Below, in pieces: positions 15,307 to 25,297 of a DNA stretch of 64,000 nucleotides; position 1 is the stretch's first letter; each line of letters opens with the position of its first letter. Both the position numbers and the translations under genes were made by a program. Source of the stretch: Leptolinea tardivitalis (GTDB lineage Bacteria; Chloroflexota; Anaerolineae; Anaerolineales; Anaerolineaceae); assembly GCF_001050275.1 (NCBI RefSeq), contig NZ_BBYA01000008.1:310001-374000 (forward strand), in the 5' to 3' direction. A model generated the notes under the pieces. The model was given only the letters and a program-made list of their open reading frames with translations, did not search any database and was not told the origin of the DNA.

Positions 15307-17280
15307 GTGAACAATCTGGTCCGAGTCTACAAAACCATCCGTCAGGTCGGGCTGCGACCTGTCTTGCAGGTTGCTCTGTATCGTTTCGGATTGCTCACCG
15401 GCCATTACCGAAGGTCAACACCACCCATACCTTATACAGGTAAGGGAAACGAACTGACATGGATAAAACCAGTAAAAAAGCTGGATGAATCTGATTTGCC
15501 AGGATTTTTCCAGGGCGAGCAAACAAAGTATGAGGAATCCCCGGAGAGGCTCAAACTACCGTTTCAGGGTAAATGTGAAATCTTTGGTCGTCAGGTGGTG
15601 GATATTTTTCAAACGTTTCCGGATATAAATCGCCATTGGACGGACTATGAATTGGGCCGGGTCAAGCTGCCTGAAAAAGATATCAAATTCGTCTGGGAGC
15701 CTGCCCGATTGGGGTGGATTTATTCTCTGGCGAGAGCCAGAGTCCGAAATCTCTTACCCGATTCTGGGGTAAAAGGTTGGTCCCTTTTGAAGGAATTCTT
15801 TCACAGGAATCCAGTCAATTGCGGGCCGAATTGGATGAACGGGCAGGAGGTGGCACTGCGGATCATTGCCCTGGTTTTCTTCCATGAGGTCTTCTATGAT
15901 GATGACCTTCCTGCAGATTGGGAGCAGATTCTGGCCGCTGCCGTAGTGGATCATGCCCGGCGTATCCCGCCGACGATGGTCTATGCGCGCAGTCAACAAA
16001 ACAACCATCTGCTGGTTGAAGCGGCCGGTCTTTATACGGCAGGGGTATTCCTTCCCGATTTTCCTGAATCGACCAGATGGAAAAAGATTGGCTGGGAGAC
16101 ATTCCATCAGGCTCTCAATGATCAGGTTGCGGATGATGGACTGTATTTACAATATTCCACCAATTACCACCGCCTGATGCTTCAAATAGCCATCTGGATG
16201 AAAGCTGTCAGCACACGGGCAGGAGATGAATTTCCAGAACAAAGCCAGCAAAAACTGGCTACGGCAACGGCATGGCTGGCTGGATTGATGTTTGCAGAAA
16301 CCGGCCGGGTTCCCAATTACGGTCATAATGATGGAGCCTATATTCTTCCTCTGACAGGTAATCGGTATGACGATTTCCGCCCGGTAGTACATACCGCCAG
16401 GCATTGTTTTAATTTAGCCAGTCCAGACGAGAAAAAAGATGAAATGACTCTCTGGTTTGAATGGCTGGCCGGAAAATCCTTTGGCGGTGGCAGGAGTGCC
16501 AAATCAAATCCGGCCATTCAATCTTATAAAAAATTATCTGATGGACAAACCTCGATCATCCTCTTTGGACCAGATATTTCCCGGCGTCCCGGTCAGGCTG
16601 ACCTGCTTCACATTGATCTATGGCATAACGGCTTGCCTGTACTTCTTGACCCCGGTACCTATCGCTATAATGATGAACCACCCTGGGATAATGCATTAAC
16701 TCGAACGATTGTGCATAACTCCGTTTCGATCAACGGAGAAGACCAGATGACTCGGGCGGGCCGGTTCTTGTGGCTCGATTGGCCGGTTATTAAATGGGGG
16801 AAGGAAAAACATGGCGGAAACAGCCTGGAGGCTTCCCATAATGGATATCATCGGTTCGGGTTGATTCATGAACGCGAAGTGGTGATGATCAATGAGCATG
16901 TCTGGCGAGTATTTGACAGGTTAATTCCAGAGAATGGTAAATCACCTTCTCCAGTTGACATTTCGATTAACTGGTTATTACCTTCATTAGACTGGCATAT
17001 TGACGAGACGAGTTTAAGATTCGAAGACACATTCACCAGCTGTAAAGTTGTAATGACACCTATTTCTGCAGGCGGTGCAAATCCGGTTTACGAATATCAG
17101 GTCATAAAAGCTGGAAAAATGCTCTATTCCAGTACTGGCAGGGGGATTCCAGAAGAAGATATTGTCAACCTCGGGTGGTATTCGCCGACTTATGGATATT
17201 TAGAACCGGCTGTATCCTACCGTGTACTGATTTCGGGAATTACAAATTTGGAGTTTTTAACAGAATTTAATGTCTGTTAG
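15307..17280 (+). CDS. Heparinase II/III-family (alginate lyase-like) protein
   Basis: A 657-residue polysaccharide-lyase-like protein. An N-terminal alpha/alpha-toroid (about 60-350) contains YSTNYHRLMLQIAIWM and the segment RSQQNNHLLVEAAGLY, where the Asn-His pair and nearby Tyr are typical of heparinase II/III active sites. A C-terminal beta-sandwich (about 400-650) includes HIDLWHNGLPVLLDPGTYRY and TIVHNSVSINGEDQ. No signal peptide is evident, so it may act inside the cell or on a membrane-linked polymer. The start GTG at 15307, behind GCAGGA, is preferred: an earlier in-frame ATG lies within the upstream gene. With the oxidoreductase and GT4 it forms a capsule or exopolysaccharide set. 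Confidence 0.85.
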   Translation: MNNLVRVYKTIRQVGLRPVLQVALYRFGLLTGHYRRSTPPIPYTGKGNELTWIKPVKKLDESDLPGFFQGEQTKYEESPERLKLPFQGKCEIFGRQVVDIFQTFPDINRHWTDYELGRVKLPEKDIKFVWEPARLGWIYSLARARVRNLLPDSGVKGWSLLKEFFHRNPVNCGPNWMNGQEVALRIIALVFFHEVFYDDDLPADWEQILAAAVVDHARRIPPTMVYARSQQNNHLLVEAAGLYTAGVFLPDFPESTRWKKIGWETFHQALNDQVADDGLYLQYSTNYHRLMLQIAIWMKAVSTRAGDEFPEQSQQKLATATAWLAGLMFAETGRVPNYGHNDGAYILPLTGNRYDDFRPVVHTARHCFNLASPDEKKDEMTLWFEWLAGKSFGGGRSAKSNPAIQSYKKLSDGQTSIILFGPDISRRPGQADLLHIDLWHNGLPVLLDPGTYRYNDEPPWDNALTRTIVHNSVSINGEDQMTRAGRFLWLDWPVIKWGKEKHGGNSLEASHNGYHRFGLIHEREVVMINEHVWRVFDRLIPENGKSPSPVDISINWLLPSLDWHIDETSLRFEDTFTSCKVVMTPISAGGANPVYEYQVIKAGKMLYSSTGRGIPEEDIVNLGWYSPTYGYLEPAVSYRVLISGITNLEFLTEFNVC

Positions 17281-17289
17281 AATAATCGC

Positions 17290-18531
17290 GTGCATATCTT
17301 AATCATCCATCAGGCCTTTTCATCGTTATCTGATGCCGGAGGAACGCGTCATTATGAAATGGCGCGATATCTTCGGCAAAAAGGGCATGACGTAACAGTC
17401 ATAGCCAGCCCGGTGAATTACCTCACAGGGAAAAGCAGCTCCCGGGGAAAATGGATTGATCGCCAGGTTGATGAAAATGGAATTGTCATTTTACGTGCCT
17501 ATACATACCCGGCCTGGCATCGCAGTTTCTTTCACCGGGTCATTACTTTTCTCAGCTTCATGGTGTCATCCTTTTTTGCTGCTCTTTCGGTAGAACAGGT
17601 TGATTTTGTCTGGGGGACATCTCCTCCCATTTTCCAGGGGATTACAGCCTGGCTGACAGCCCGTCTAAAAGGTGCTCAGTTCCTTTTTGAGGTTCGCGAC
17701 CTGTGGCCGGAATTTGCCATAGCAATTGGTGTGTTAAAAAATCCCATCATTATCCGGCTGTCAAGGTGGCTGGAGCATTTTCTCTATTCTCATGCCGACC
17801 AGGTGATTGTTAATTCACCGGGTTATGTGGATTATGTCACCAGCCGGGGAGCACGATCAGTCAAACTTATTCCCAACGGAGCTGACGTTGAGATGTTTCA
17901 ATCTGATCGTGGAGATCAACAGAAAAAGGAATGGGGGCTGGAAGGTAAGAAAATTGTTCTTTATGCCGGGGCTCATGGTATTTCCAATGATCTCGGTGTG
18001 GTTTTGAAGTCGGCTGATCTTCTTCGGGAGCGAAAGGATATTGCGTTTGTTTTTGTGGGGGATGGAAAAGAAAAATCCAACCTGATCAAACAGGCTGAAT
18101 ATCTTAATCTTCCGAACGTCAAATTTTTACCATCTGTTAACAAAAATAGTATTGCCAGTGTGTTCGCAGGGGCTACAATTTGCCTTGCCATTCTCAAACC
18201 ATTAGAATGGTATAAAACCACATACCCAAATAAAGTTTTTGATGCCATGGCGGCTGGAAAACCTGTACTGTTATGTATTGATGGTGTGATCCGCCAGCTT
18301 GTGGAAGGAGCCGATGCTGGAATGTTCGCTCAGCCTGGTAATCCGGAAGACATTGCCAGAGTGATCATATCCATGGTGGATGATCAAAAGCATTGTCGTC
18401 AGATGGGTATTAATGGGGAGACGCTTGTACGAGAAAAATATTCACGCAGCGTCATCACCGATGAATTACTGGTTGTGTTGGAAGCGATGAGGAGGGAACG
18501 TGACAGAGGCCATTCTGGTGGTGGAAGATGA
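17290..18531 (+). CDS. Glycosyltransferase family 4
   Basis: A 413-residue GT-B-fold retaining glycosyltransferase, related to WcaI/WbuB-type enzymes that add sugars to lipid-linked polysaccharide precursors at the cytoplasmic membrane face. The N-terminal domain begins [23 protein letters not shown]. The C-terminal domain has [19 protein letters not shown] and [20 protein letters not shown], ending in an EP-like region ([14 protein letters not shown]). The start is a GTG with only a weak ribosome binding site, 9 bp after the heparinase-like gene. Its last 32 bp overlap the start of the response regulator gene. Confidence 0.92.
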   Translation: MHILIIHQAFSSLSDAGGTRHYEMARYLRQKGHDVTVIASPVNYLTGKSSSRGKWIDRQVDENGIVILRAYTYPAWHRSFFHRVITFLSFMVSSFFAALSVEQVDFVWGTSPPIFQGITAWLTARLKGAQFLFEVRDLWPEFAIAIGVLKNPIIIRLSRWLEHFLYSHADQVIVNSPGYVDYVTSRGARSVKLIPNGADVEMFQSDRGDQQKKEWGLEGKKIVLYAGAHGISNDLGVVLKSADLLRERKDIAFVFVGDGKEKSNLIKQAEYLNLPNVKFLPSVNKNSIASVFAGATICLAILKPLEWYKTTYPNKVFDAMAAGKPVLLCIDGVIRQLVEGADAGMFAQPGNPEDIARVIISMVDDQKHCRQMGINGETLVREKYSRSVITDELLVVLEAMRRERDRGHSGGGR

Positions 18532-19216
18532 AATATCTTTACAGGAGACACTGGCATACAACCTGAAAAAGCAGGGATATACCGTTCATACAGCTTCCAC
18601 AGGCGGACAGGCTTTAAAGTTTGCCCGAGAATTGAAACCCGACTTAATTTTGCTGGATATAATGCTGCCCGAAATGGACGGATTTGAAGTATGCCGGACC
18701 CTTCGACAGGAAATGAACACCCCTATTTTGATGTTAACCGCACGTGATGATGAAATTGACCGGGTGGTTGGGTTGGAAGTGGGCGCCGATGATTATCTAA
18801 CCAAGCCGTTTAGTATGCGGGAATTGCTGGCACGAGTCAAAGCCATGCTGCGACGGGTAAGGTTAATCCGTGAAGATGCCGAAGCTCATACAGCCGCCCT
18901 CGAATCACCTGCGGGCGGAATCATGCAATTTGGCAATCTTGAAGTCAATTCCACGCGCCGTGAAGTTCTATTTAATGGAAAACCCTTACCCTTGAAACCA
19001 AAAGAATATGAATTATTGCATTACCTGGCTATTCATCGGGGGCAGGTTTTGACCCGGGAGACAATTCTCGAAAAAGTCTGGGGATGGGATTTCATAGGAG
19101 ACAGCCGGACGGTAGACGTTCATATCCGGTGGCTGCGGGAAAAAATCGAAAAAGATGCCGCGACACCGGAACGAATCGTAACCGTACGCGGTGCCGGATA
19201 CCGGTTTGAAGGATAA
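18500..19216 (+). CDS. phoB: PhoB/OmpR-type response regulator
   Basis: A 238-residue two-component response regulator. The receiver domain (1-120) has the acidic pair Asp10-Glu11, the phospho-acceptor Asp53 ([10 protein letters not shown]), the switch Thr (LTARDD) and Lys (DYLTKPF). The C-terminal winged helix (about 140-238) shows [20 protein letters not shown] and [16 protein letters not shown]. The start is a GTG behind a strong AGGAGG site, 31 bp inside the preceding glycosyltransferase gene. It is 5 bp from its kinase gene, and the phosphate transporter operon lies immediately downstream, so a phosphate-regulon role is likely. PhoP is an equally fitting name. Confidence 0.9.
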   Translation: MTEAILVVEDEISLQETLAYNLKKQGYTVHTASTGGQALKFARELKPDLILLDIMLPEMDGFEVCRTLRQEMNTPILMLTARDDEIDRVVGLEVGADDYLTKPFSMRELLARVKAMLRRVRLIREDAEAHTAALESPAGGIMQFGNLEVNSTRREVLFNGKPLPLKPKEYELLHYLAIHRGQVLTRETILEKVWGWDFIGDSRTVDVHIRWLREKIEKDAATPERIVTVRGAGYRFEG

Positions 19217-19221
19217 GTCTT

Positions 19222-20976
19222 ATGCGACAATCATTGTTTGCACGGTTTGCGTTGCCCTATATCATTCTTATTCTCGTGATTATGGGCGGGTTAAGCCTGG
19301 TGGTCTCTTATTCCCTTGAACAGTCTTACACCGAAAATTTAAAGGTACGACTTCTTGCTGAAACGCGCGGTTTGGCCGATGACGTGGCAACAGTCATGAA
19401 ATCCGGCCAACCTGAGTCAGTATATGAACAGATTGCCTCTTCTAATGCCCGTTTGTTGGATTCACGAGTCACTATTATTCTGGCGGATGGAAGTGTGGTG
19501 GGTGAATCGCAGACCAATCCATCAGAAATGGAGAACCATCTGGAGAGGTTTGAAGTGCAATCGGCGCTAAAAGGAAACGAAGCTACAGCTACACGTATTT
19601 CCAGTACACTGGGCAAACAGTACCTGTATGCTGCTGTACCCGTTAAAGTGGATGACCGTGTCAGGGCAATAGCCCGACTTTCAATGCCGTTAACAGAAGT
19701 GGAAGCCAGTGTATGGGCATTAAACAAGGCGATACTTGCCGCCACAGGGGTGGCGGCGCTTCTGGCCATTCTGTTAAGTATCTTGATCACAAACTGGACA
19801 ACTCAACCGGTTAGACGGTTATCAGATGCCATACAATCGTTTCGAAAATCTTCTACCGGAAAAAATTCACTGCCTGAAAAAGTAGATGAGATTTCCCGTT
19901 TGAATCATGCCTTTTCCAGCATGAGCCTCCAATTACAGGCGCAAATTGACGAGCTCACCAGCGAACGCACAAAACTGGCAGCTGTGTTGAACAATATGGC
20001 GGATGGAATCTTGATTGCCGGGAAAGATGGCACAGTTCAGCTGATCAACCCGGCAGCAGAGCGCATGTTTAAGACAACGTCGGCGGAAGCCATGGGTAAG
20101 ACTCTCGTTGAAGTTGTCAGGCATCATCAACTGGTTGAATTATGGCAGCGATGCAAGAACACGGGAGAACCACAAACAGCCAGTTACGAAATAAGCCTGG
20201 AAAAAATATTTGTTCAGGCGGGTGCAACGTTAATGGATTCGGGAATGCCCGGCGCCGTCCTTCTGATATTGCAGGATATGACCCGGATTCGAAAGCTTGA
20301 ATCCCTGCGGCGCGAATTTGTCTCCAATGTATCTCATGAGTTGCGAACACCTCTGGCTTCCATGAAAGCGCTTACTGAGACTTTGCGCGAAGGTGCCGTG
20401 GATGATCCGCCGGCTGCCCAGCGTTTTTTGAGTCGCATGGATATTGAAATTGATACCCTCACCCAAATGGTGGAAGAACTACTGGAACTTTCCCGTATTG
20501 AATCTGGGAGGGTTCCTCTGGAACACCGGATTGTTCCTCCCGGTGATCTTATGGACAAAGCTGTTGATAGGATGATTCTTCAGGCTCAACGAGCCGGTTT
20601 GACCATTGAGAAATGCATTGAGCCGGATTTACCGAAGGTATCTGTGGACGTCAGTCGTATGGTGCAGGTAATCGTAAACTTGTTGCACAATGCCATCAAA
20701 TTTACCTTGCCTGGAGGGAAAATCACCTGCGGTGTGAACAAAACGCAGGAAGGTGTGGTTTTCTTTGTTCAAGATACCGGCGTAGGAATTGACCCAGAAT
20801 CTTTGCCCAGGATATTTGAGAGGTTTTATAAGGCCGATAAAGCTCGTTCTGGCGGCGGTACCGGACTTGGATTGTCTATTGCCAGACACCTGGTGGAAGC
20901 ACATGGCGGCCGGATTTGGGCTGAGAGTGAGCTTAATAAGGGAACAACAGTATCTTTTCTTTTACCGGAAAATTAG
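19222..20976 (+). CDS. phoR: PhoR-type membrane sensor histidine kinase
   Basis: A 584-residue sensor kinase. Two membrane segments (about 9-30 and 171-190) enclose a periplasmic domain of about 140 residues. They are followed by a HAMP linker (about 192-245), a PAS domain (about 255-355; LNNMADGILIAGKDGTVQLI) and the catalytic core. The phospho-acceptor is His372 in FVSNVSHELRTPLASM; the ATPase domain has N-box LLHNAIKF, G1 DTGVGI and G2 GGTGLGLSI. The layout matches PhoR except that the extracytoplasmic domain is larger than in E. coli PhoR. A terminator follows, then pstS. Confidence 0.92.
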   Translation: MRQSLFARFALPYIILILVIMGGLSLVVSYSLEQSYTENLKVRLLAETRGLADDVATVMKSGQPESVYEQIASSNARLLDSRVTIILADGSVVGESQTNPSEMENHLERFEVQSALKGNEATATRISSTLGKQYLYAAVPVKVDDRVRAIARLSMPLTEVEASVWALNKAILAATGVAALLAILLSILITNWTTQPVRRLSDAIQSFRKSSTGKNSLPEKVDEISRLNHAFSSMSLQLQAQIDELTSERTKLAAVLNNMADGILIAGKDGTVQLINPAAERMFKTTSAEAMGKTLVEVVRHHQLVELWQRCKNTGEPQTASYEISLEKIFVQAGATLMDSGMPGAVLLILQDMTRIRKLESLRREFVSNVSHELRTPLASMKALTETLREGAVDDPPAAQRFLSRMDIEIDTLTQMVEELLELSRIESGRVPLEHRIVPPGDLMDKAVDRMILQAQRAGLTIEKCIEPDLPKVSVDVSRMVQVIVNLLHNAIKFTLPGGKITCGVNKTQEGVVFFVQDTGVGIDPESLPRIFERFYKADKARSGGGTGLGLSIARHLVEAHGGRIWAESELNKGTTVSFLLPEN

Positions 20977-20996
20977 CACGATCATGATATCCACAC

Positions 20997-21034
20997 AAAC
21001 CTGGTTGGATTCATCCTTCCAGGTTTTTCTTTTA
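20997..21034 (+). terminator. Intrinsic terminator after the sensor kinase
   Basis: AAACCTGG at 20997-21004 pairs with CCAGGTTT at 21019-21026, with extra internal pairing of GGAT and ATCC, followed by TTTCTTTT. It insulates the two-component genes from pstS. Confidence 0.75.
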
Positions 21035-21114
21035 ACAATTTACGGGATCCTAAACACTCCTTATTCATTTGTTAACATTGCCTTCCTGCCTTCTTAAACA
21101 TGACTGGTTATGAT
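21032..21114 (+). promoter_or_regulatory. Candidate phosphate-regulated promoter of pstS
   Basis: Four TTAACA/TAAACA-like elements occur at 21032, 21051, 21072 and 21094, spaced 19, 21 and 22 bp, about two helical turns. The last lies 8 bp before the -10-like TATGAT (21109-21114), and no consensus -35 is present. Repeats replacing the -35 are the arrangement expected of a PhoB/PhoP-activated promoter. The binding motif in this lineage is not known to me, so this is inference from spacing and position. Confidence 0.5.
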
Positions 21115-21148
21115 AATGGCTATGAAAACAATCCAAAGGAGTAAAGAT

Positions 21149-22192
21149 ATGCGTTCAAAATTGATGATTTTTGTCTCCCTTTTTGCGGCCATTGGTATGT
21201 TCCTGACTGCCACTGCCCCGGCTTCACCGGTTTTTGCTGCTCCTGCCGCAGAACCGACCAAAGCCGCCGAACCAACAAAAGCAGCAGTAAAAGAAGTTGA
21301 ACTTCCAGAAGTTGATCCGTCCAAATTAAAAGGTGATATTTATTCCGCTGGTTCTTCAACAGTGGGACCTCTGTCTGAAGCCATCCAGGAGCTTTTTGTA
21401 CAGGATGGTTATACCGGTGAGATCAAGAATGACATCATCGGAACGGGTGGTGGTTTCGAACGGTTCTGCAAGACCGGTGAAACCGATATTGCCAATGCCA
21501 GCCGTGGAATCAAGGACGAAGAAAAAGCCAACTGCGCCAAATTAAATCCCGCCCGCAACCCGATTGCCTTCCGTGTAGGCACAGATGCGATCACCATTGT
21601 CGTCAATAAGAAAAATGATTTCCTGAAAAACGTTACCACCGAAGAATTGGGCAAAATCTTCACCACGGCTGAAAAGTGGTCTGATGTCAATCCAAAATGG
21701 CCTGCCCAGCCTATCAAACGGTTTACTCCCGGAACCGACAGCGGCACCTTTGACTTCTTTGCTGAATTTGTTATCCAGAAACCCCAGAAACTTGCCAAGC
21801 TGGATGATGCCAAGAAACTTTTGCTCAATGCCAAGAATACCCAGGCCAGCGAAGATGACAATGTCCTTGTGCAGGGTGTGGAAGGCGATCAATACGCCAT
21901 TGGTTACTTCGGGTTCGCTTATTACCAGCAACAACAAGACCGCCTGAATGCCATCTCCATCAACGATATTGCACCCAGTTTTGAGACTGCAGAATCTGGT
22001 AAGTATCTGCTCTCCCGCCCGCTGTTCATCTACTCTGATGCAGCCATCCTGAAAGCTAAACCCCAGGTTGCCGGTTTCATCAACTACTACCTGACCAATG
22101 TTGACAAAGTTATCGACAAGGTTGGTTATTTCCCGGCCAGTGATGAAGCTCTGAATGCTTCCAAACAGGCTCTACTGGATGCCTTGAAATAA
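21149..22192 (+). CDS. pstS: Phosphate ABC transporter substrate-binding protein PstS
   Basis: Extracytoplasmic phosphate-binding protein (347 aa). A Sec signal peptide occupies about residues 1-32 (MRSKLMIFVSLF, hydrophobic core, VFAAP), followed by an Ala/Glu/Pro/Thr/Lys spacer. Phosphate-binding family motifs are IYSAGSSTVGPLSE, GTGGGFERFC, ANASRGI and FTPGTDSGTFDFF. There is no lipobox Cys, so it is either secreted or held by other means. The ATG at 21149 is chosen because AAAGGAG precedes it by 7 nt; ATGs at 21110, 21116 and 21122 lack such a site and 21110 overlaps the -10 element. It is the first gene of pstSCAB-phoU. Confidence 0.96.
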   Translation: MRSKLMIFVSLFAAIGMFLTATAPASPVFAAPAAEPTKAAEPTKAAVKEVELPEVDPSKLKGDIYSAGSSTVGPLSEAIQELFVQDGYTGEIKNDIIGTGGGFERFCKTGETDIANASRGIKDEEKANCAKLNPARNPIAFRVGTDAITIVVNKKNDFLKNVTTEELGKIFTTAEKWSDVNPKWPAQPIKRFTPGTDSGTFDFFAEFVIQKPQKLAKLDDAKKLLLNAKNTQASEDDNVLVQGVEGDQYAIGYFGFAYYQQQQDRLNAISINDIAPSFETAESGKYLLSRPLFIYSDAAILKAKPQVAGFINYYLTNVDKVIDKVGYFPASDEALNASKQALLDALK

Positions 22193-22235
22193 CAAAACAA
22201 CGGCAAGACCTGATTTATAGATAGATAATTTCTCC

Positions 22236-22265
22236 GGGCTGGTCTGTGGAAACACAGGCCAGCCC
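22236..22265 (+). other. GNRA-capped hairpin between pstS and pstC
   Basis: GGGCTGGTCTGTG at 22236-22248 pairs with CACAGGCCAGCCC at 22253-22265 (13 bp, one T-G wobble) around a GAAA tetraloop. There is no T-run after it. Such a stem between a binding-protein gene and its permease genes typically stabilises the upstream mRNA or dampens readthrough, giving more PstS than PstCAB. Confidence 0.7.
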
Positions 22266-22286
22266 AAGTCTGAAGAATGGAAAAAC

Positions 22287-23252
22287 ATGCGTGAACAGAT
22301 CATGAACCATACGCTAAGCACGGTACAAATCAAACCAGCTTCACGGGTTCCTGAATTTCTTCGCAAGAAAAAACGTTGGAATGAAATCCTCATTCAGGGA
22401 TTTTTATTTTTTTGTGGATTTGTGTCGATACTGACAACCATCGGAATTGTATTTGAACTGGGAAAAGAATCTCTCCTGTTTTTTGCCAATCCAGATGTCA
22501 GTCTGCTTGAATTCTTTACAAACACCCGTTGGCAGCCTTCCATAGGGGAATTCGGTATCTTGCCGCTGGCTACATCTACCCTGTTGACCACGTTGATTGC
22601 CATGATCGTAGCGTTGCCCGTGGGGTTGAGTGCCGCCATTTTTCTTAGCGAATATGCTTCATCCAAAGCGCGCAGTGTATTAAAACCTATCCTGGAGATA
22701 CTGGCAGGTGTTCCGACGGTAGTCTACGGTTATTTTGCACTCACGTTCATGACGCCGGTATTGCGGGGTATTTTTGGCGAACAGAATGTGGAAATTTACA
22801 ACACACTCTCTGCCGGTCTTGTCATGGGGATCATGATTCTTCCTCTGGTAAGTTCAATGAGTGAAGATGCTCTTACGGCTGTTCCGCGTTCATTGCGAGA
22901 AGCCGCCTATGGATTGGGAAGTACCCGTCTGGAAACAGCGGTACAGATTGTGGTTCCTGCCGCCCTCTCTGGCATTATTGCTGCTTTTATTATTGCCATT
23001 TCGCGAGCCATCGGTGAGACAATGATTGTGGCCATCGCCGCCGGGTCTGGCTCAAATTTCACTTTTAATCCATTCAAGGCCGCAGAAACCATGACGGGGT
23101 ATATTGCTCGTATCAGCGGTGGTGATGTGGGTTATGACACTCCAGATTACAACAGTATTTTTGCCATAGGGCTGGTGTTATTCCTTGTAACCCTCGGGTT
23201 AAATATTCTTAGCCGCAGACTTTCTGCAAAATACCGTGAGGTATACGAATGA
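22287..23252 (+). CDS. pstC: Phosphate ABC transporter permease PstC
   Basis: Membrane subunit of the high-affinity phosphate importer (321 aa). Six hydrophobic segments are visible, the first at about residues 38-62. The cytoplasmic EAA-type coupling loop reads [21 protein letters not shown] (starting at about 202), and [18 protein letters not shown] is a conserved PstC segment. It overlaps pstA by 4 bp. Confidence 0.95.
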   Translation: MREQIMNHTLSTVQIKPASRVPEFLRKKKRWNEILIQGFLFFCGFVSILTTIGIVFELGKESLLFFANPDVSLLEFFTNTRWQPSIGEFGILPLATSTLLTTLIAMIVALPVGLSAAIFLSEYASSKARSVLKPILEILAGVPTVVYGYFALTFMTPVLRGIFGEQNVEIYNTLSAGLVMGIMILPLVSSMSEDALTAVPRSLREAAYGLGSTRLETAVQIVVPAALSGIIAAFIIAISRAIGETMIVAIAAGSGSNFTFNPFKAAETMTGYIARISGGDVGYDTPDYNSIFAIGLVLFLVTLGLNILSRRLSAKYREVYE

Positions 23253-24481
23253 ATGAATATACTGATCTTGCCGGAGAAAGTAATACCAATCTACAAAAGA
23301 GACACCGTGATAGTAAAATCTGGCGGACGATTTTTTATGCCTCGACGGCAGCGGCCATTATTATTCTGGCTATCCTTATTTTAAGTATAGTTAATCAGGC
23401 ATTCGGTCTGGTTGTCTTGAAAAACACGGTGGAACCCGAAAAAATATCTTCGGTGCCGCTGGAACAGTTAAGCAGCCAGGATTTGATCAAAATCTTGAAG
23501 AAAAATCTCACAAGCAATCGATACAAGACCATTGATCGTGATATGCCCTTTACTGCTAGAAGCCAGGCGGACCTGGTCGATCTGGTCATTGCAGAAGTAG
23601 TCAAACCTACCGTGGTGGATAGTTATCATCTGGATGTATCAATTCTGCATAGGAATGAAATCATGGCCAGAGCGGCCGAAAAGTACCCGAATGGGCATGT
23701 GGAATTTCATTCCTGGCTGAACCCTGAATTCATCACCAGAAGTATGTCAAGCACGCCGGAACTGGCCGGGGTACGCACGGCCATATTCGGTTCTCTTTGG
23801 ATCATTTTGATCACCGTCCTGGTGGCTTTCCCAACCGGTGTTGGAGCTGCGATCTATCTTGAAGAATATGCGGCATCCAACCGGATCAACAAGATCATTC
23901 AAACCAATATCGATAACCTGGCCGGAGTGCCCTCCATCATCTATGGGATTTTGGGATTGGCCATATTTGTCCGTGGCTTGGGCTACTTTACCGGAGGTGG
24001 TTTTCTCGGTAGCGGTGAGACCGGCGGCAGAACGATCCTCTCTGCAGGATTGACCATGGCTTTGTTGATATTGCCCATCCTGATTATCAACGCACAGGAA
24101 GCCATCCGGGCTGTACCAAGATCTCTTCGAGAGGCAAGCTATGGGTTGGGTGCCACCAAATGGCAGACCATCTGGCACCATGTTTTGCCTTCGGCTCTTC
24201 CCGGTATTCTTACCGGTACTATTCTTGCAATATCCAGAGCTATTGGTGAAACGGCTCCGTTGATCCTGGTAGGAGCTTCTTCGTTCATCAACCGCGACCC
24301 AAGCAGTGTGTTCTCCCGGTTTACAGCGCTGCCAATCCAGATTTATAACTGGACAACACGTCCACAAGACGAATTCAGAAATATCGCGGCAGCAGCCATT
24401 CTGGTATTATTAGTCTTACTCTTATCTCTTAATGCGTTTGCCATCCTTATGCGCAACCGCTTTACCAGGCGGATTTCATGA
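23249..24481 (+). CDS. pstA: Phosphate ABC transporter permease PstA, long form
   Basis: Second membrane subunit of the phosphate importer. The core matches PstA ([21 protein letters not shown], and coupling loop [20 protein letters not shown]). At 410 residues it is about 110-130 residues longer than typical PstA. The extra part lies after the first membrane segment (about 28-52) as a hydrophilic stretch of about 115 residues (roughly 55-170) before the next segment at about 172-198, so it should face outside. It overlaps pstC and pstB by 4 bp each. The extra domain may contact PstS. Confidence 0.94.
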   Translation: MNEYTDLAGESNTNLQKRHRDSKIWRTIFYASTAAAIIILAILILSIVNQAFGLVVLKNTVEPEKISSVPLEQLSSQDLIKILKKNLTSNRYKTIDRDMPFTARSQADLVDLVIAEVVKPTVVDSYHLDVSILHRNEIMARAAEKYPNGHVEFHSWLNPEFITRSMSSTPELAGVRTAIFGSLWIILITVLVAFPTGVGAAIYLEEYAASNRINKIIQTNIDNLAGVPSIIYGILGLAIFVRGLGYFTGGGFLGSGETGGRTILSAGLTMALLILPILIINAQEAIRAVPRSLREASYGLGATKWQTIWHHVLPSALPGILTGTILAISRAIGETAPLILVGASSFINRDPSSVFSRFTALPIQIYNWTTRPQDEFRNIAAAAILVLLVLLLSLNAFAILMRNRFTRRIS

Positions 24482-25266
24482 TCGATCATCAAACACAAAC
24501 AAAGCCTCCCATTATTAGTGCTGAAGACCTTTGCATTTTTTATGGTAATTTTCGTGCTGTAAAGAATGTAGATATGAAAATCGTTCCCAATCAAATTACG
24601 GCCATTATCGGCCCTTCAGGATGCGGGAAAAGCACGGTTCTGCGCTCTTTCAACCGGATGAACGATTTCATACCCAATTGTCATGTCACCGGAAAGATAA
24701 CATTTCACGGACATAATATTTATGACGAAGACGTTGACCCCGTCCAGGTTCGGCAGAAGATTGGTATGGTTTTCCAAAAGCCCAATCCGTTCCCAAAATC
24801 GATTTTTGATAATGTAGCCTGGGGATTGAAGATCAATGGTATGAAAGGCGACTTGAGTGAACCGGTTGAACAGGCGTTGAAACAGGCTGCCCTGTGGGAT
24901 GAAGTCAAAGACCATTTGAAGAAATCAGGGTTGTCACTTTCAGGAGGGCAGCAGCAGCGGCTGTGTATTGCCCGGGCGCTGGCGGTGAAACCAGACATCA
25001 TCCTCATGGACGAACCATGTTCAGCACTTGACCCGATTGCCACATTAAAAATTGAAGATTTGATGCGCGAACTTTCGAAGGACTATACCATAATCATCGT
25101 CACCCATAATATGCAGCAGGCTGCCCGCGCATCCGATTACACAGCTTTCTTTACCATGGATTCAGACCGGGCAGGGGTCATGGTAGAATACGGTGAAACC
25201 AGCCACATCTTCACCAACCCGCAAGACAAGCGGACGGAAGATTACATCACCGGGCGGTACGGATAA
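24478..25266 (+). CDS. pstB: Phosphate ABC transporter ATP-binding protein PstB
   Basis: ATPase subunit of the phosphate importer (262 aa). Walker [10 protein letters not shown] is at 45-53, the Q-loop at about Q100 ([11 protein letters not shown], typical of PstB), the ABC signature LSGGQQQR at 154-161 and Walker [13 protein letters not shown] at 175-186; the switch His is in [14 protein letters not shown]. It overlaps pstA by 4 bp and is followed by phoU. Confidence 0.97.
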   Translation: MIDHQTQTKPPIISAEDLCIFYGNFRAVKNVDMKIVPNQITAIIGPSGCGKSTVLRSFNRMNDFIPNCHVTGKITFHGHNIYDEDVDPVQVRQKIGMVFQKPNPFPKSIFDNVAWGLKINGMKGDLSEPVEQALKQAALWDEVKDHLKKSGLSLSGGQQQRLCIARALAVKPDIILMDEPCSALDPIATLKIEDLMRELSKDYTIIIVTHNMQQAARASDYTAFFTMDSDRAGVMVEYGETSHIFTNPQDKRTEDYITGRYG

Positions 25267-25297
25267 AAGTTCGGGTGACAGAGAGCCAGGTGAATCT

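Noticed and set aside
23747-24367. 206-codon minus-strand frame within pstA
   Set aside because: Shadow of pstA; no recognisable features.
25193-25297. Longer phoU starting inside pstB
   Set aside because: The 35 extra residues are Ser/Thr/Lys-rich and not PhoU-like; ATG 25298 has AGGTGA upstream.
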